Notes: a model not told the origin generated them from the letters alone. Shown: positions 17,688 through 27,504, counted from the first letter of the stretch. The stretch: DNA of 64,000 nt from Chlorobiota bacterium (GCA_028287785.1 JAQBOZ010000007.1:335393-399392); one strand, 5' to 3'. Translations and numbers: made by a program.

Positions 17688-18659
17688 CTATAATAATTGA
17701 TTCGGAAATGTGCTCGATTCGGGGTTGTCGGCATCAGGCGGCATCCCGCCGATATGATGCCCGTGACTATCGGCCGGCCTCTCCTGCCGGCGGAGCCAGT
17801 CGATCACCAGCAGCAGGATGATGATTGCTATCCCCACGGGAAGGAGCATCGACGCCAGAGTCGACGCGGCATCCCGCGCGGGATGAGGGGTGTCGGGGAC
17901 ATCCCCGTAGATATAGGCGACCAGAATGGAGCCGGCATTGAAGAAGAAATGGGCGAGCATCGATGGGAAGATGCTTCCGGTTTTCCAGGCGAGATATCCC
18001 AGGAAGCAGGCAAGGCCGAAGAGGACCACCAGGTTGACCGGCTGGAGATGGACCACCGCGAAGAGCATCGATGTGAAGATGATCGCCCGCGCCGGTGGAA
18101 GATCCCTCTCCAGGCTCCGCTGCGCCACGCCTCTGAACAGCAGTTCCTCGCTCACACCCGGAATAAGCGCCGCGATCACCACCATCGCCGCCAGCTCCAG
18201 CGGGGTATGCGCGGTAAAGAGCCGCATCTCCGCGACGTTCGACGAGTGGAAGAAATCGTAGACCTTCGGCGGTATCAGGTAGAGCTTCTGAACGAGGAGG
18301 TAGCCGCTGCCGATCACATGAATCGCAAGCGTCCCGAGCAGCGCGGCGGGATATGCCAGAGCGGGGGCGGGACGAAGGCGAAGCAGCTGGCCCGCCGGAA
18401 GGGACTGGCGCCGGTGGACGAAGAGCGTCGGCAGAAGCATCAGGCCAAGCTGGGAAAGGCCGATCGCGAACAGAACAAGCTGTGGCCGCGATTCCACAAC
18501 TCTCCTCAGCGCCACCACGATGATCATCCCGCCGATATTGGAGATGAACGTAAGCGCCAGCGCGGTCATCAGCCCGAATCGAACCGATGATTTCAGCGGC
18601 GGAGAGGCTGATGGAGGAAGATCCACGGAAGGAGAAAAATGATGTGAGGAACGGGCCAT
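17688..18659 (-). CDS. CPBP-family intramembrane metalloprotease
   Basis: A 323-residue multi-spanning membrane protein. ATG 18659 (MARSSHHF) is preferred: it lies 16 bases after the M16 stop, whereas a start at 18698 would overlap it. CPBP/Abi motifs are complete: SEELLFRG (EExxxR), FAVVHLQ (FxxxH) and HFFFNAG (HxxxN). About eight hydrophobic helices are visible. This family includes type II CAAX-processing and bacteriocin-immunity proteases; here the company of M16 peptidases suggests an envelope function. The substrate is unknown. Confidence 0.9.
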   Translation of the reverse strand: MARSSHHFSPSVDLPPSASPPLKSSVRFGLMTALALTFISNIGGMIIVVALRRVVESRPQLVLFAIGLSQLGLMLLPTLFVHRRQSLPAGQLLRLRPAPALAYPAALLGTLAIHVIGSGYLLVQKLYLIPPKVYDFFHSSNVAEMRLFTAHTPLELAAMVVIAALIPGVSEELLFRGVAQRSLERDLPPARAIIFTSMLFAVVHLQPVNLVVLFGLACFLGYLAWKTGSIFPSMLAHFFFNAGSILVAYIYGDVPDTPHPARDAASTLASMLLPVGIAIIILLLVIDWLRRQERPADSHGHHIGGMPPDADNPESSTFPNQLL

Positions 18660-18675
18660 CTCCGCGCGGGCGGGA

Positions 18676-20046
18676 TCAGACCGTGATCTCCTCCCCACGC
18701 TCGTTGACGACCTTCACCGGGCAGATATCCTCCAGCTTTTCGCGAATCGTCCTGGCATCGCCGGCGATCACCCCCACCATCCGGTCGGGACGCATGTAGC
18801 GGCGCGCCACGTCCAGCAACTGCTCGCGCGTAAGCTCGCGGACCTCCGCCGGAAAGCGCTGGTAGTAATCATGCGGAAGGCCGAACAGGGCAATCGCGCG
18901 CACAAAGCTCGCAACCTGGCCGGGGGTCTCGATCTGCAACGCCTGCGAGCCGATGATGTAGCTCTTCACCATCTCCAGCTCGGTCTCCGAAACCGGCTCC
19001 GCGGTGATGCTCTCAAGCTCGTTGAAGATCTCCCGCAGCGCCGCCTCGGTAACGCCGGTCCCCACCGATGCCGCAACCGATATGGTGCCGGGCATCAGCA
19101 GCGAGTCCACAAGCGAGCGGGCGCCGTAGGTGTAGCCGTTCCGCTCGCGAAGGTTGTTGTTGATCCGGCTGTTGAAGTACCCGCCGAACAGCGTGTTGAT
19201 CGTGATCATCGCGATGTAATCGGGGTCGCGACGGGCAAGGCCGGGAGCGCCGACGCGGAGGGCGGACTGCACGGAGTCCGGCCTGTCGACGATAACGATG
19301 CGCGGAAGCCCGGTTCCCGGCACGGGGGCAAAGCTCATCCGTTCCGGACGGTCGCCGCCCCACTGCCCGAAATGTTCCTCGAGCATTTCCAGGAACTCCG
19401 GCACCTGCACATCGCCGGCGGCCACGAAGAAGGCGTTCCCCGCGGTGAAATATGTCTGATGATATCGCGAGCATTCCGCCCGGTTGATCTTCCGGAGAGA
19501 ATCCTCGTTCCCGTCGATCTCCCTGCCGTACGGGGCATCGCCGTGGATCTCCCGACGGAACTGCACGGAGGCCAGATAAGCGGGATCGGAGCGATGCTGC
19601 TTCAGCGCGGCGATCGACTGCTTCCGTTCCCGCTGCACCTCATCGGCGGGAAATGTGGGACGGAGGACGACATCGGCCATGATGCTCAGCGCGCGCGGAA
19701 GGAACCCGCTCAGCACGCCCAGGCCGATCGTGGTCTCATCGCGTCCGGCGCTGGCATCGAGCGATGCTCCAAGGTAATCGATCTCCTCGGCAAGCTCCTG
19801 CGCGGACATCTTCCCGGCGCCGCTGAGAAGGAGATTGCTGGTGAACTCCGCCAGCCCCGGCAGCTCTCCATCGCTGCTGGCGCCGCTGCGGATCACAATC
19901 TGAAGCGAGATATAGGGCTGCGCGTGGTTCTCCACGACGTACACGGGGATGCCGTTCTTCATCGTGTGAAGAGCGAACGTCGGGAAAAGCATCTGGCTCT
20001 GCTTGCCCGGCTTCGGCGGACGGGTGCGGTCGATCGTTTGCGACAT
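18676..20046 (-). CDS. M16-family protein lacking the zinc motif (regulatory subunit)
   Basis: A 456-residue protein with the M16 two-domain fold. At the place of the HxxEH motif it has GLAEFTSNLLL, so both His ligands and the catalytic Glu are absent. The C-terminal half keeps the R/Y pair of non-catalytic M16B subunits (LRERNGYTYGARS). In known two-subunit M16B enzymes, one subunit supplies zinc and the other the R/Y pair; the gene just upstream encodes a zinc-containing partner. No signal peptide is evident, although MSQTIDRTRP might be preceded by other processing. Confidence 0.9.
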   Translation of the reverse strand: MSQTIDRTRPPKPGKQSQMLFPTFALHTMKNGIPVYVVENHAQPYISLQIVIRSGASSDGELPGLAEFTSNLLLSGAGKMSAQELAEEIDYLGASLDASAGRDETTIGLGVLSGFLPRALSIMADVVLRPTFPADEVQRERKQSIAALKQHRSDPAYLASVQFRREIHGDAPYGREIDGNEDSLRKINRAECSRYHQTYFTAGNAFFVAAGDVQVPEFLEMLEEHFGQWGGDRPERMSFAPVPGTGLPRIVIVDRPDSVQSALRVGAPGLARRDPDYIAMITINTLFGGYFNSRINNNLRERNGYTYGARSLVDSLLMPGTISVAASVGTGVTEAALREIFNELESITAEPVSETELEMVKSYIIGSQALQIETPGQVASFVRAIALFGLPHDYYQRFPAEVRELTREQLLDVARRYMRPDRMVGVIAGDARTIREKLEDICPVKVVNERGEEITV

Positions 20047-20083
20047 GATTCGAAAGATTTAATGTTCCCGCCAAACTACGGAT

Positions 20084-20111
20084 GTAGCAGGACGTTTGAA
20101 ACGTCCCCTAC
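20084..20111. repeat. Palindromic repeat with TTTGAAA centre
   Basis: GTAGcaGGACGTTT / GAAACGTCCccTAC forms a hairpin in the 89-base gap between the two M16 subunit genes. It is a member of the family also seen at 52857, 52896 and 56404, and may adjust the expression ratio of the two subunits. Confidence 0.6.
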
Positions 20112-20135
20112 GTTCTCCATATCCATGACGTTCCG

Positions 20136-21494
20136 CTAGGAGGCCCCGGCGGCGTTTGCACGCCGTTTCTTTCTGGATGCCTGGTAATACTCCACGACGT
20201 TCGGCTCGGCGCCAAGGAGGTAGCGACGGGCGACGCGCCGGATATCCTCGACACTCACCCCGGCGTAGAGATCGGCCTCGCGAAACGCGAGGAGCGGATC
20301 GTTCAGCAGCATGGAGAAATAGGCAAGGCGTTCGGCCCGGTTGGAAATCGACTGAAGCGAGTGGACGACACGGGTCACCTTCTTGTTCTTCACCTTCTCC
20401 AGCTCCCGCTCGCTCACCCCCTCCTCCGCGACGCGGCGTATCTCCAGGCGGAGGGCCTCCTCCAGCTCCCTGGGCATCACGTTCGCCTGCTGTGCCACGG
20501 CGTAGACGTAGAAGATCGAGCCAAGCTCCCCATCATCGATAAAGCATTCGGCCTCCGAGGCTATCTCCTGGGTATACTCCAGCGTCTGATAGAGACGCGA
20601 GCTTTCCCCCTCGGCCATGATTGCCGTCAGCAGTTCCAGCGGGTAGATATCATGATGGTGGATTCCGGGGGCATGATATCCCAGGAACACCGCGTTGAAC
20701 GGGATGATCGGGCTGTCGATTCTGACGCGCGCTCCGTGGCGCTCCAATTCAGGGTTCACCATCGGCCGGACCACGGGATCGCCAGCCGGGATCGGCCCGA
20801 AATATCCCTCCACCAGCTTCCGCGCCTGAACCGCGTCGAAATCCCCGGCAATCACCAGCATGGCGTTCGAGGGGATATAGAAGCGCTGATAGAACGCGCG
20901 GACATCGTCCATTTGCGCGGCATTGATATCCTCGATCGAGCCTATCGGCTCCCAGCTGTAGGGATGGGAGGGATCGTACGCAAGCTCCCGCATCGCGATC
21001 GTGGCGTCGCCGTACGGCACGTCATCGGTGCTCTGGCGCTTCTCCTCGATCACCACATTCTTCTGCGTGACAAGGGATACCTCCTGAATGGCGAACCCCG
21101 CCATCCGATCCGACTCCAGCCAGAGCCCGAGCGCCAGGCGATCCGCCGGAAGCGAGATATAATAGTCGGTGATATCGCTGCTTGTGAAGGCGTTGTTGTC
21201 GCCGCCGACGGAGGTGCAGAAACGATCGTACCCGCCACGCTCCACATGCTGCGAGCCATCGAACATCAGATGCTCGAACAGATGGGCGAACCCGGTCCGC
21301 CCCCGCTCCTCGTTCTTGGAGCCGACATGGTAGAGGACGTTGATCGTGACCATGGGCGTCGAGTGGTCCGGGCAGAAGATCACCCGGAGGCCGTTGGCGA
21401 GGGTAAACCCGGTAAACGGAGGCGCGGCAATATCTATCCGGAGGGGATATGTTCTGCTTGGGGGGAAATCGGGCAAGGTGGGAGTCATCCTCAT
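20136..21494 (-). CDS. M16-family zinc peptidase, catalytic subunit
   Basis: A 452-residue protein starting at ATG 21494 (MRMTPTLPDF); a TTG 30 bases upstream is less likely. The inverted zinc motif is AHLFEHLMF, with H71, E74 and H75, and the distal Glu lies about 75 residues on in the EKRQS...AMRELAYD region. It is likely the partner of the following non-catalytic M16 gene, forming a clam-shaped heterodimer that cuts peptides. No classical signal peptide is visible. It lies in a minus-strand run with another M16 gene and a DinB-fold gene. Confidence 0.92.
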   Translation of the reverse strand: MRMTPTLPDFPPSRTYPLRIDIAAPPFTGFTLANGLRVIFCPDHSTPMVTINVLYHVGSKNEERGRTGFAHLFEHLMFDGSQHVERGGYDRFCTSVGGDNNAFTSSDITDYYISLPADRLALGLWLESDRMAGFAIQEVSLVTQKNVVIEEKRQSTDDVPYGDATIAMRELAYDPSHPYSWEPIGSIEDINAAQMDDVRAFYQRFYIPSNAMLVIAGDFDAVQARKLVEGYFGPIPAGDPVVRPMVNPELERHGARVRIDSPIIPFNAVFLGYHAPGIHHHDIYPLELLTAIMAEGESSRLYQTLEYTQEIASEAECFIDDGELGSIFYVYAVAQQANVMPRELEEALRLEIRRVAEEGVSERELEKVKNKKVTRVVHSLQSISNRAERLAYFSMLLNDPLLAFREADLYAGVSVEDIRRVARRYLLGAEPNVVEYYQASRKKRRANAAGAS

Positions 21495-21541
21495 ACAGGC
21501 ATTGTCAGGGACATAGGGCGACAACTCGAGAAGGATCCGGA

Positions 21542-22129
21542 TCAGCTTCCTGGCTCATCCGTCGCCGTGGAGGAGCCTGCCGGCAAGGCACTTACGGCGG
21601 GCATTCCGCGCTGGCCGGCCGGCGTGAACTCCGCCGATTTCCCTCTCGGAATCGAAAGGGTCCGCCACGAGGCGGATCGGCGGTGTTTTGCAATGTAGAC
21701 TATTTGACCGACATGAAGCGAATTGTGGAGAAGCTGCCGGTTGATTGCCTCCACCACGGTATGCGCCTCGCCACGGATCGTGACGACCCTGAGAAGATCC
21801 TCCTCCGCGAGCGATCCGACGCCGTCGAAGAGGAGATCCCATCCTTTTTCCCAGATCGCCATCAGCGTTTCGATGCTCTCCCCGCCGTCGATAAACTCGG
21901 CATCCCGCTCCCGGCTTTTCTTCTCCCCATCGGTCGTCAGAAAATCGGTCCAGCGGGAGGTCATGGCGCCCGCGATATGCTTTACGAGCATCGCGATGCT
22001 GTTCGATTCGGGGTCGGGGCTCCAGTGAAGATCCTCAGCATCAAGCTGCTCCATCGCCCGCTCGGCGCTGGTCCTGATCCCCCTGAAGTTCGCGAGGACG
22101 GTATCGAGATAGTGACCGCTACTGGTCAT
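21542..22129 (-). CDS. DUF1572/DinB-superfamily protein
   Basis: A 195-residue protein starting at 22129, overlapping the end of the upstream M16 gene by 11 bases. DinB-fold features are an N-terminal helix, then MLVKHIAGAMTSRWTDFLTTDG with a metal-binding-type His, and HNSLHVGQIVYIAKH with the paired His residues. The last 35 residues are low-complexity and poorly conserved. DinB proteins are four-helix bundles that bind metal and often transfer thiol groups; the substrate is not known here. Confidence 0.85.
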   Translation of the reverse strand: MTSSGHYLDTVLANFRGIRTSAERAMEQLDAEDLHWSPDPESNSIAMLVKHIAGAMTSRWTDFLTTDGEKKSRERDAEFIDGGESIETLMAIWEKGWDLLFDGVGSLAEEDLLRVVTIRGEAHTVVEAINRQLLHNSLHVGQIVYIAKHRRSASWRTLSIPRGKSAEFTPAGQRGMPAVSALPAGSSTATDEPGS

Positions 22130-23432
22130 TGCCGGAAACGCCGGGAAGGTAATAGAGGACGGCGGCAACCTCGGGACGGAGGTACTGTTCCGCCACGCGC
22201 CGGATATCGGCGGCGGTAACGGTGGTGTACTCGCCGAGAAGATCGTTGATGCGGGAGGCATCGCCGCAGAGAACGTGATAGTAGGCAAGCGTATCGGAGA
22301 TGCTCTGAAGCTTGCTGAAGGATGTGGCGAAGGAGGTATGGATATGGTTGATCGCCGCCCCAAGCTCCCGCTCGGTAACGCCGTCGCGCCTGACCGCCTC
22401 GATCTCCCGCCAGAGTTCCGCCTCCACCTGCTCCGCCGTGGCGTCCTCGGACGCGGTCGCCAGCGCCACGAACATCCCCGCCCCCTCCATGTCGATGGAG
22501 AACGCGGAGGCGTTCTGAGCCACCTGCGAGCCGTAGACCAGCGAGCTCTGAAGCCGGCTGGAACGGCCGCGATTCAGGATAAGCGAGAGGATGCTGAGCG
22601 CGCGGGCATCGGCATTACCGATCGCCGCGCTCTGGAACCCGATATAGACGGATGGCAGCGGCACCGGGGCCACGATGGTCTTCCGCACCTGCGCCGATGG
22701 CTCCCTCACCACGATCGCGGGCCGCTCGATCTCCTTCCCCTTCCTGATTCCGCCGAACATCTCCTCCACCATCCGGCTGACTTCATCCCTTTCAAAATCG
22801 CCGGAGATGACGAGCGTTGCGTTGTTCGGCACGTAGAAGACCTGATGAAACGCCTGCACGGCATCCAGCGGCGAGGCATCCAGATGCGCCATGTCGCCGA
22901 TGGGGCTCCAGCCGTAGGCCGTGCCGCCGAAGAGCATGTCGAGCAGCGTCATGTACCAGAGGCCGTACGGGGCGTTGTCGTAACGCTGTTTCCGCTCCTC
23001 CTTCACCACCGAAAGCTGATTCTGGAAGTTCTCCTCCGTCACCTTCAGCGACCGCATTCTGTCCGATTCCAGCCAGAGCGCCAGCCCGAGATATTCCCTC
23101 GGCACTGTCTGAAAATAGTTTGTCCTGTCCTGTCCCGTGGTCGCATTGAGCGAGCCGCCCACCCCCTGGACATAGGAGAAATGCTCGGTCTTCGCGACGT
23201 TTTCCGAGCCCTGAAACATCATATGCTCGAACAGATGGGCAAAACCCGTCCGGTCGAACGACTCGTTCTTCGAGCCGACGTGATACCAGACAAGGACGTG
23301 GGCGATGGGCGCCTTGCGATCCTCATGGAGTATCACATCAAGGCCGTTCGGCAGCGTATACCGCTCGAACTGGATCGTCGCCGATCCGCTGCGAAAGGCC
23401 ATGGGCGATGGTTCGGGTCTCAACTGATTCAT
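22119..23432 (-). CDS. M16-family zinc peptidase, second catalytic copy
   Basis: A 437-residue M16 protein. The start at 23432 (MNQLRPEPSP) removes a poorly conserved upstream extension. Zinc motif AHLFEHMMF gives H66, E69 and H70. SSLNATTGQDRTNYF and EERKQRYDNAPYG (distal Glu) follow. It shares the YHVGSKNE...RTGFAHLFEH block with the copy at 20136-21494 but is otherwise well diverged. Three M16 genes in 5 kb suggest one heterodimer plus an independent enzyme, or alternative catalytic partners for one regulatory subunit. Confidence 0.92.
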   Translation of the reverse strand: MNQLRPEPSPMAFRSGSATIQFERYTLPNGLDVILHEDRKAPIAHVLVWYHVGSKNESFDRTGFAHLFEHMMFQGSENVAKTEHFSYVQGVGGSLNATTGQDRTNYFQTVPREYLGLALWLESDRMRSLKVTEENFQNQLSVVKEERKQRYDNAPYGLWYMTLLDMLFGGTAYGWSPIGDMAHLDASPLDAVQAFHQVFYVPNNATLVISGDFERDEVSRMVEEMFGGIRKGKEIERPAIVVREPSAQVRKTIVAPVPLPSVYIGFQSAAIGNADARALSILSLILNRGRSSRLQSSLVYGSQVAQNASAFSIDMEGAGMFVALATASEDATAEQVEAELWREIEAVRRDGVTERELGAAINHIHTSFATSFSKLQSISDTLAYYHVLCGDASRINDLLGEYTTVTAADIRRVAEQYLRPEVAAVLYYLPGVSGNDQ

Positions 23433-23445
23433 CGTCGAATGCGGA

Positions 23446-24810
23446 TTAGAAATTTGTTTTGACTTCCCAGAAGATATCGCTCCGAAGCTCCGTGATCCAC
23501 TTGCTGTACTCGGTGTTCTGCTTGTAGAGCAGCGCCAGCCGCTCAAGCTGGATACGATCGGCGACCGGGTCCAGCGTGTGCGCGGGAACGCGGCGCGCCA
23601 GCCGGACGATCTGATAACCGTTTTCGGTCGGCGAAATCTGCACCGGCTCCGGATCGGTGATATCCCCCTCCTTCATCCCGACGATCGTCGATTTCATATC
23701 CGCCGGGACCTGCTCCACGGCGATCTTGCCGAGCGATCCGCCGTTTGCCTTGGAGTCATCGTCATCGCTGTACTTTCTGGCGAGATCGGCAAAGCTCTCC
23801 CCCGCCATCGCCCGATCCTTTATCGACTTGAGCTTCGCCACCATGGAATCCCGCTCGGCATCGCTCTGATGAAGCGTCAGGAGGATATGGCGGGAATGCG
23901 TGGCATCGCCGCGACGGTCCAGAAGCTGGATGATGTGGATGCCGTACTGCGATTCGACCGGCTCGGAGATCTCGTTGACCTTGAGCTTCCTGGTGGCATC
24001 CTCATACTCCTTGACGAACCTCCCCTTCTCCACATACCCGACATCCCCACCGCTGGAGGCCGATCCGGGATCGGCGGAATAGCGACGGGCAAAATCGGCG
24101 AAGTCGGCCCCGGCCTTGATGGAGTCGATGATGGAGCGGGCCAGCGACATGGTTGCGGCCTTGGCCTCGGCGCTTGGCTTCACCAGCAGCACGATGCTCT
24201 GCAACTCCACCTGATCGGGAACCTGCGGAAGCGAATCCCTGTACAGCCGATAGAATTCCTGCACGTCGTTATCGTTCACCTTCAGATCGGCGAACCGGCG
24301 CTGGCGTTCCCGTTCGGTGAGGAACTGCTGGCGGATGATCTCCCTGGATTCCTGCCTGATCTTCGACATCGACATGCCATAGGCCTTCTCCACGCGCGCG
24401 GTATCCCCCCCCATCCGCTCCACGATCGTCCCCACCTGACGGTCCACCGCGCGGGCCAGTTCATCATCGCTCACCGTAAGGCTGTCCTCGCGCGCACGGG
24501 CCAGCACCAGCTTCTCATCGATGATGGCATTGAGGATTTCCCGCTGGATCTTCGGATCGGCGGGATCAACCTGAACGCCTCCCCGCGACGGGTTCTGGCG
24601 GGCATAGAGGGCGGCCTGCTGATAGACATCGCTCAGCAGCACCACCTCATTTCCCACAACGGCGGCAACTCCGTCAAGAACCTGCCGCTGGGAGCCGGGC
24701 GTGCCGGTCCCTCCACCGGGGGAAAGAAGCTGCGCCGTGGCGATCGCTGTTGAAAGGGCCATCCCTCCAAGCACCAGCGCGAGAAGAGAGCGGAATGGGT
24801 TCGAACGCAT
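23446..24810 (-). CDS. surA: SurA-type periplasmic chaperone / peptidyl-prolyl isomerase
   Basis: A 454-residue exported protein with a signal peptide (SLLALVLGGMALSTAIATA). The SurA_N domain (about 40-190) begins LDGVAAVVGNEVVLLSDVY, typical of SurA. Two parvulin domains follow, around 195-300 (VELQSIVLLVKPSAEAK...GGDVGYVEKG...YGIHIIQLL) and 305-415 (HSRHILLTLHQSD...GGSLGKIAVEQVP). It should assist folding of outer-membrane and T9SS cargo proteins in the periplasm. It precedes the M16 gene by 13 bases in one operon. Confidence 0.92.
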   Translation of the reverse strand: MRSNPFRSLLALVLGGMALSTAIATAQLLSPGGGTGTPGSQRQVLDGVAAVVGNEVVLLSDVYQQAALYARQNPSRGGVQVDPADPKIQREILNAIIDEKLVLARAREDSLTVSDDELARAVDRQVGTIVERMGGDTARVEKAYGMSMSKIRQESREIIRQQFLTERERQRRFADLKVNDNDVQEFYRLYRDSLPQVPDQVELQSIVLLVKPSAEAKAATMSLARSIIDSIKAGADFADFARRYSADPGSASSGGDVGYVEKGRFVKEYEDATRKLKVNEISEPVESQYGIHIIQLLDRRGDATHSRHILLTLHQSDAERDSMVAKLKSIKDRAMAGESFADLARKYSDDDDSKANGGSLGKIAVEQVPADMKSTIVGMKEGDITDPEPVQISPTENGYQIVRLARRVPAHTLDPVADRIQLERLALLYKQNTEYSKWITELRSDIFWEVKTNF

Positions 24811-25056
24811 AACTGAGTGATATTGAACAAGGTCCCGGCCGGCACCTCGAGAGATTATCTGAACACATGACCAACAGAGAACTGGACGCGGTCAATGGGG
24901 AACGCAACATGCTCCCTGAAACCGCGCCCCGCCGAATGTACGAATAGAACGGATCACATATCCTTTTCGTGCCGCCGGGAAAAGCAATAAAGGGTGGCGC
25001 CGGCGGGCGCCACCCCTTCACAACCATCGGTGCGGATCGCGGCGCGGCCGCGACGG
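24811..25056 (-). other. Intergenic region between parvulin protein A and surA
   Basis: 246 bases containing the terminator of the upstream gene (24991-25019) and the expected promoter of surA. No gene is visible. Confidence 0.5.
24991..25019 (-). terminator. Rho-independent terminator of parvulin protein A
   Basis: GGGTGGCGCC (24992-25001), loop GGCG, GGCGCCACCC (25006-25015); on the minus strand it is followed by TTTATTGCTTTT. It lies 38 bases past the stop of the gene at 25057. Confidence 0.75.
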
Positions 25057-27183
25057 TTACTTCCCGGCAAGCGCCGCCCGGAGCGTCTGATCGTTGATCT
25101 TCACATGATATTTCAGACGGAGGGTATCCAGCCATTCCTTCTGAAGCTGCTTCTGATAGTCCTCGACGTAATCCCCCTGCACCTCCGTCTTCGCCTCGTC
25201 GTAGGTCATCTCCCGCGCAGGCTCCACGCTGTTCACCTTGATGATGCTGTAGCCACCCTGATAGGAGAATGGCGCAAGGATATCACCCACCTTCGGGTTC
25301 GGCTGGCGGTCCAGCACCTGCTTCACAAGGTCGGCGTTCTTCGCGATGGCGGGCTCCCAGTGCCCGGCGCGCTCGCGGTAGCCCTGGCGCTGCGTGTTCT
25401 GCGCCGCAAGCGTATCGAACGGAACGGAGCCGGATTTCCCCTGCTCGTAGAGCTTCTTCGCCTCATCCTCCTTGTAGACCAGGATCTCCGTCAACCCCAG
25501 CTTCGGCGGGGTCATGTATTTGCTCCTGTGCTTCTCGTAGTAGGCCCTTCCCTTGGCATCGTCGTAGCCCTGGTTGAGCCGCTTCCAGACCATCTCATCC
25601 TCGAGGTTGAAGATCAGGATGCCGTCGCGGAACTCCTGCATGAGCGTGGCGAACTCCGGATATTCCGTCTCCAGGTTCTTCGCCTCGTCGATCATCGCCT
25701 CCTGCTCGTGCAGGCTGTAGAGGGAGTTGCGGACGCCTGTCCGGCTCAGCGCCAGGGAGTGAAGCTCCGGCTGCGCCTTCACCGTATCGATCCACGACCC
25801 CACGGTGTAATTCACCCCGCCGTAATTATAAAGAGTCTCGCCACGAAGCCCCCTGCCGATTCCCCCGGCCCAGCCGGTATCGGCGGTGGTGGCGTTCTGG
25901 TTCAGCGCCGCAAGCATCTGCCCGAAGATATCCTCGTTCACCCGCATGCCATGCTTTTCCACGATGCTCCGAACGAACTGCGCGCGATCCTCGGCAAGCA
26001 GGCGCTGCTTGTAGAACTGGCGGATCGTCTCCTTCTCCTCCTCAAACGTCGGCCTGCGACTCTCCAGACGCTTCACGATATGATAGCCGTACTGCGTCTT
26101 GATGATGTTCGAGACCTCGCCATCCTTCAGCCTGTAGAGCGATTCCTCGATCGCCGGCTCCAGCTTGGCGTTCTTCGCCTCGAAGCCGAGCGAACGGGTG
26201 TAGTAGACAAGGAAGTCACCACCGTTCTCGCCGCTCACCTTGTCGTCGGAGACCTCCTTTGCCACCTTCGCGAAATCCTCCCCCTTCCTGATCCGCGCAA
26301 GCGCCTCCTCCGCCTTGCGGCGGCTGGCATCGCCGGCGCCGGAATCGGAGTTCGGGGGGACGGCCACCAGGATATGGGCCGCGCGCACCTTGTAGCGCGT
26401 CGATCGGTCCAGCACCTTGACGATCACGAAGCCGGCCGGAACCCGCACCAGGCCAGGATAGACCTGACCGGTCTTGGTCTCGTAGGCGGCATCCTCGATC
26501 GAGGGAAGGATCATCCCCGCGGTGATATAGGAGGGAAGGCGACCTCCCCCCTCGCGCGTTGAAGGATCATCGCTGGAATCACGGGCGATGGCTGCAAAGT
26601 CGGCGCCGGCATGAACCGACTGGAAGAGGCGGACAGCTTTCTGATACGCCCGGAGGGTATCGGCGGGCTCGTTGGGGCGCATCGCCACGTAGATCAGCGC
26701 CAGGAGCAGCTCATCATCACGACGCTTGAAGATCCGTTCGACCGCCGGATCAACCACCTTCCGCTCGATCAGATAGCCACTGTTCGGCGAGGCGGGAACG
26801 GCCAGATCGATCCGGTTCTTCCGGAGATCGTCCACCACCTCCGGGCGCTTGTCAACGCCGGCGTCCAGGGCAGCCTGGACCTTCAGACGATAGTTGGCGA
26901 AGAGGTTCAGAAACTCCATCGCCGAATCGGCCGAAAGGCTGTAGAATGATTTGCCGCCGCGATTCGCGTTCCGCTTGTAGGCATCGGCGATCTGCCCGAC
27001 CGTATACTTCTCGCGCCCGACATCGAGAAGCGGGGCTGATGCGGATTTGCCGGCGGGAACCTCGGGAGCGGGGGCCGGTTTTCTGGGGGGCTTTCCCCCC
27101 TGAGCGAACAGGGGAACCGCGCTACTGCAAACCAGAAGCGCCAGCCCGAACATGGCGGACCGGCGGATATGTTGACGTCTCAT
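25057..27183 (-). CDS. Multi-domain parvulin (PpiC) periplasmic folding factor A
   Basis: A 708-residue protein with a signal peptide (SAMFGLALLVCSSAVPLFAQ). After an N-terminal SurA-like helical region come at least two PpiC-type rotamase units: about 185-290 (FAAIARDSSDDPS...RVPAGFVIVKVL) and 295-420 (KVRAAHILVAVPP...GEVSNIIKTQYGYHIVKRL). A further C-terminal unit resembles a degenerate parvulin (LTEILVYKEDEAKKLYE...FSYQGGYSIIKVNSV). It is paralogous to the gene upstream over its whole length. It probably acts in periplasmic protein folding with SurA. Confidence 0.88.
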   Translation of the reverse strand: MRRQHIRRSAMFGLALLVCSSAVPLFAQGGKPPRKPAPAPEVPAGKSASAPLLDVGREKYTVGQIADAYKRNANRGGKSFYSLSADSAMEFLNLFANYRLKVQAALDAGVDKRPEVVDDLRKNRIDLAVPASPNSGYLIERKVVDPAVERIFKRRDDELLLALIYVAMRPNEPADTLRAYQKAVRLFQSVHAGADFAAIARDSSDDPSTREGGGRLPSYITAGMILPSIEDAAYETKTGQVYPGLVRVPAGFVIVKVLDRSTRYKVRAAHILVAVPPNSDSGAGDASRRKAEEALARIRKGEDFAKVAKEVSDDKVSGENGGDFLVYYTRSLGFEAKNAKLEPAIEESLYRLKDGEVSNIIKTQYGYHIVKRLESRRPTFEEEKETIRQFYKQRLLAEDRAQFVRSIVEKHGMRVNEDIFGQMLAALNQNATTADTGWAGGIGRGLRGETLYNYGGVNYTVGSWIDTVKAQPELHSLALSRTGVRNSLYSLHEQEAMIDEAKNLETEYPEFATLMQEFRDGILIFNLEDEMVWKRLNQGYDDAKGRAYYEKHRSKYMTPPKLGLTEILVYKEDEAKKLYEQGKSGSVPFDTLAAQNTQRQGYRERAGHWEPAIAKNADLVKQVLDRQPNPKVGDILAPFSYQGGYSIIKVNSVEPAREMTYDEAKTEVQGDYVEDYQKQLQKEWLDTLRLKYHVKINDQTLRAALAGK

Positions 27184-27504
27184 ACGTGAATAATCTCAAT
27201 GAAATAACCTTTGTGCCCCGTCCGGAGCCGACTGCTGCCGGTGATAAAACTTCCAACGAAATGCCCCGGAAAGTCTCCCCGCCATGGGCCGTCCACGCCA
27301 CCGGGATGGATCATGACGCGGGTCGGCAGCCGGGCTTGAAACCTGCACAAGAGGTGCAAGTTTACGTAAGGATGGCATCATCTACAAGGTAGATGATGCT
27401 GATGATGGATTGATGATTGGCCCGGTCAGGCCCGAAAATCGGTCCGTATCCCGACCGGCTCGAAGCCACGCGGGAACACCTGGGGCCTCCTCCACATGGT
27501 TCGC
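27184..27504 (-). other. Intergenic region between parvulin proteins B and A
   Basis: 321 bases. It holds a perfect 11-base stem hairpin, GCATCATCTAC-AAG-GTAGATGATGC (27375-27399), possibly a terminator for copy B or an attenuator for copy A; no T-run follows. No gene is supported. Confidence 0.5.

Noticed and set aside
27375-27399. Operator for parvulin protein A
   Set aside because: The perfect hairpin is more likely a 3' end structure of parvulin B; no second site or promoter arrangement supports an operator.
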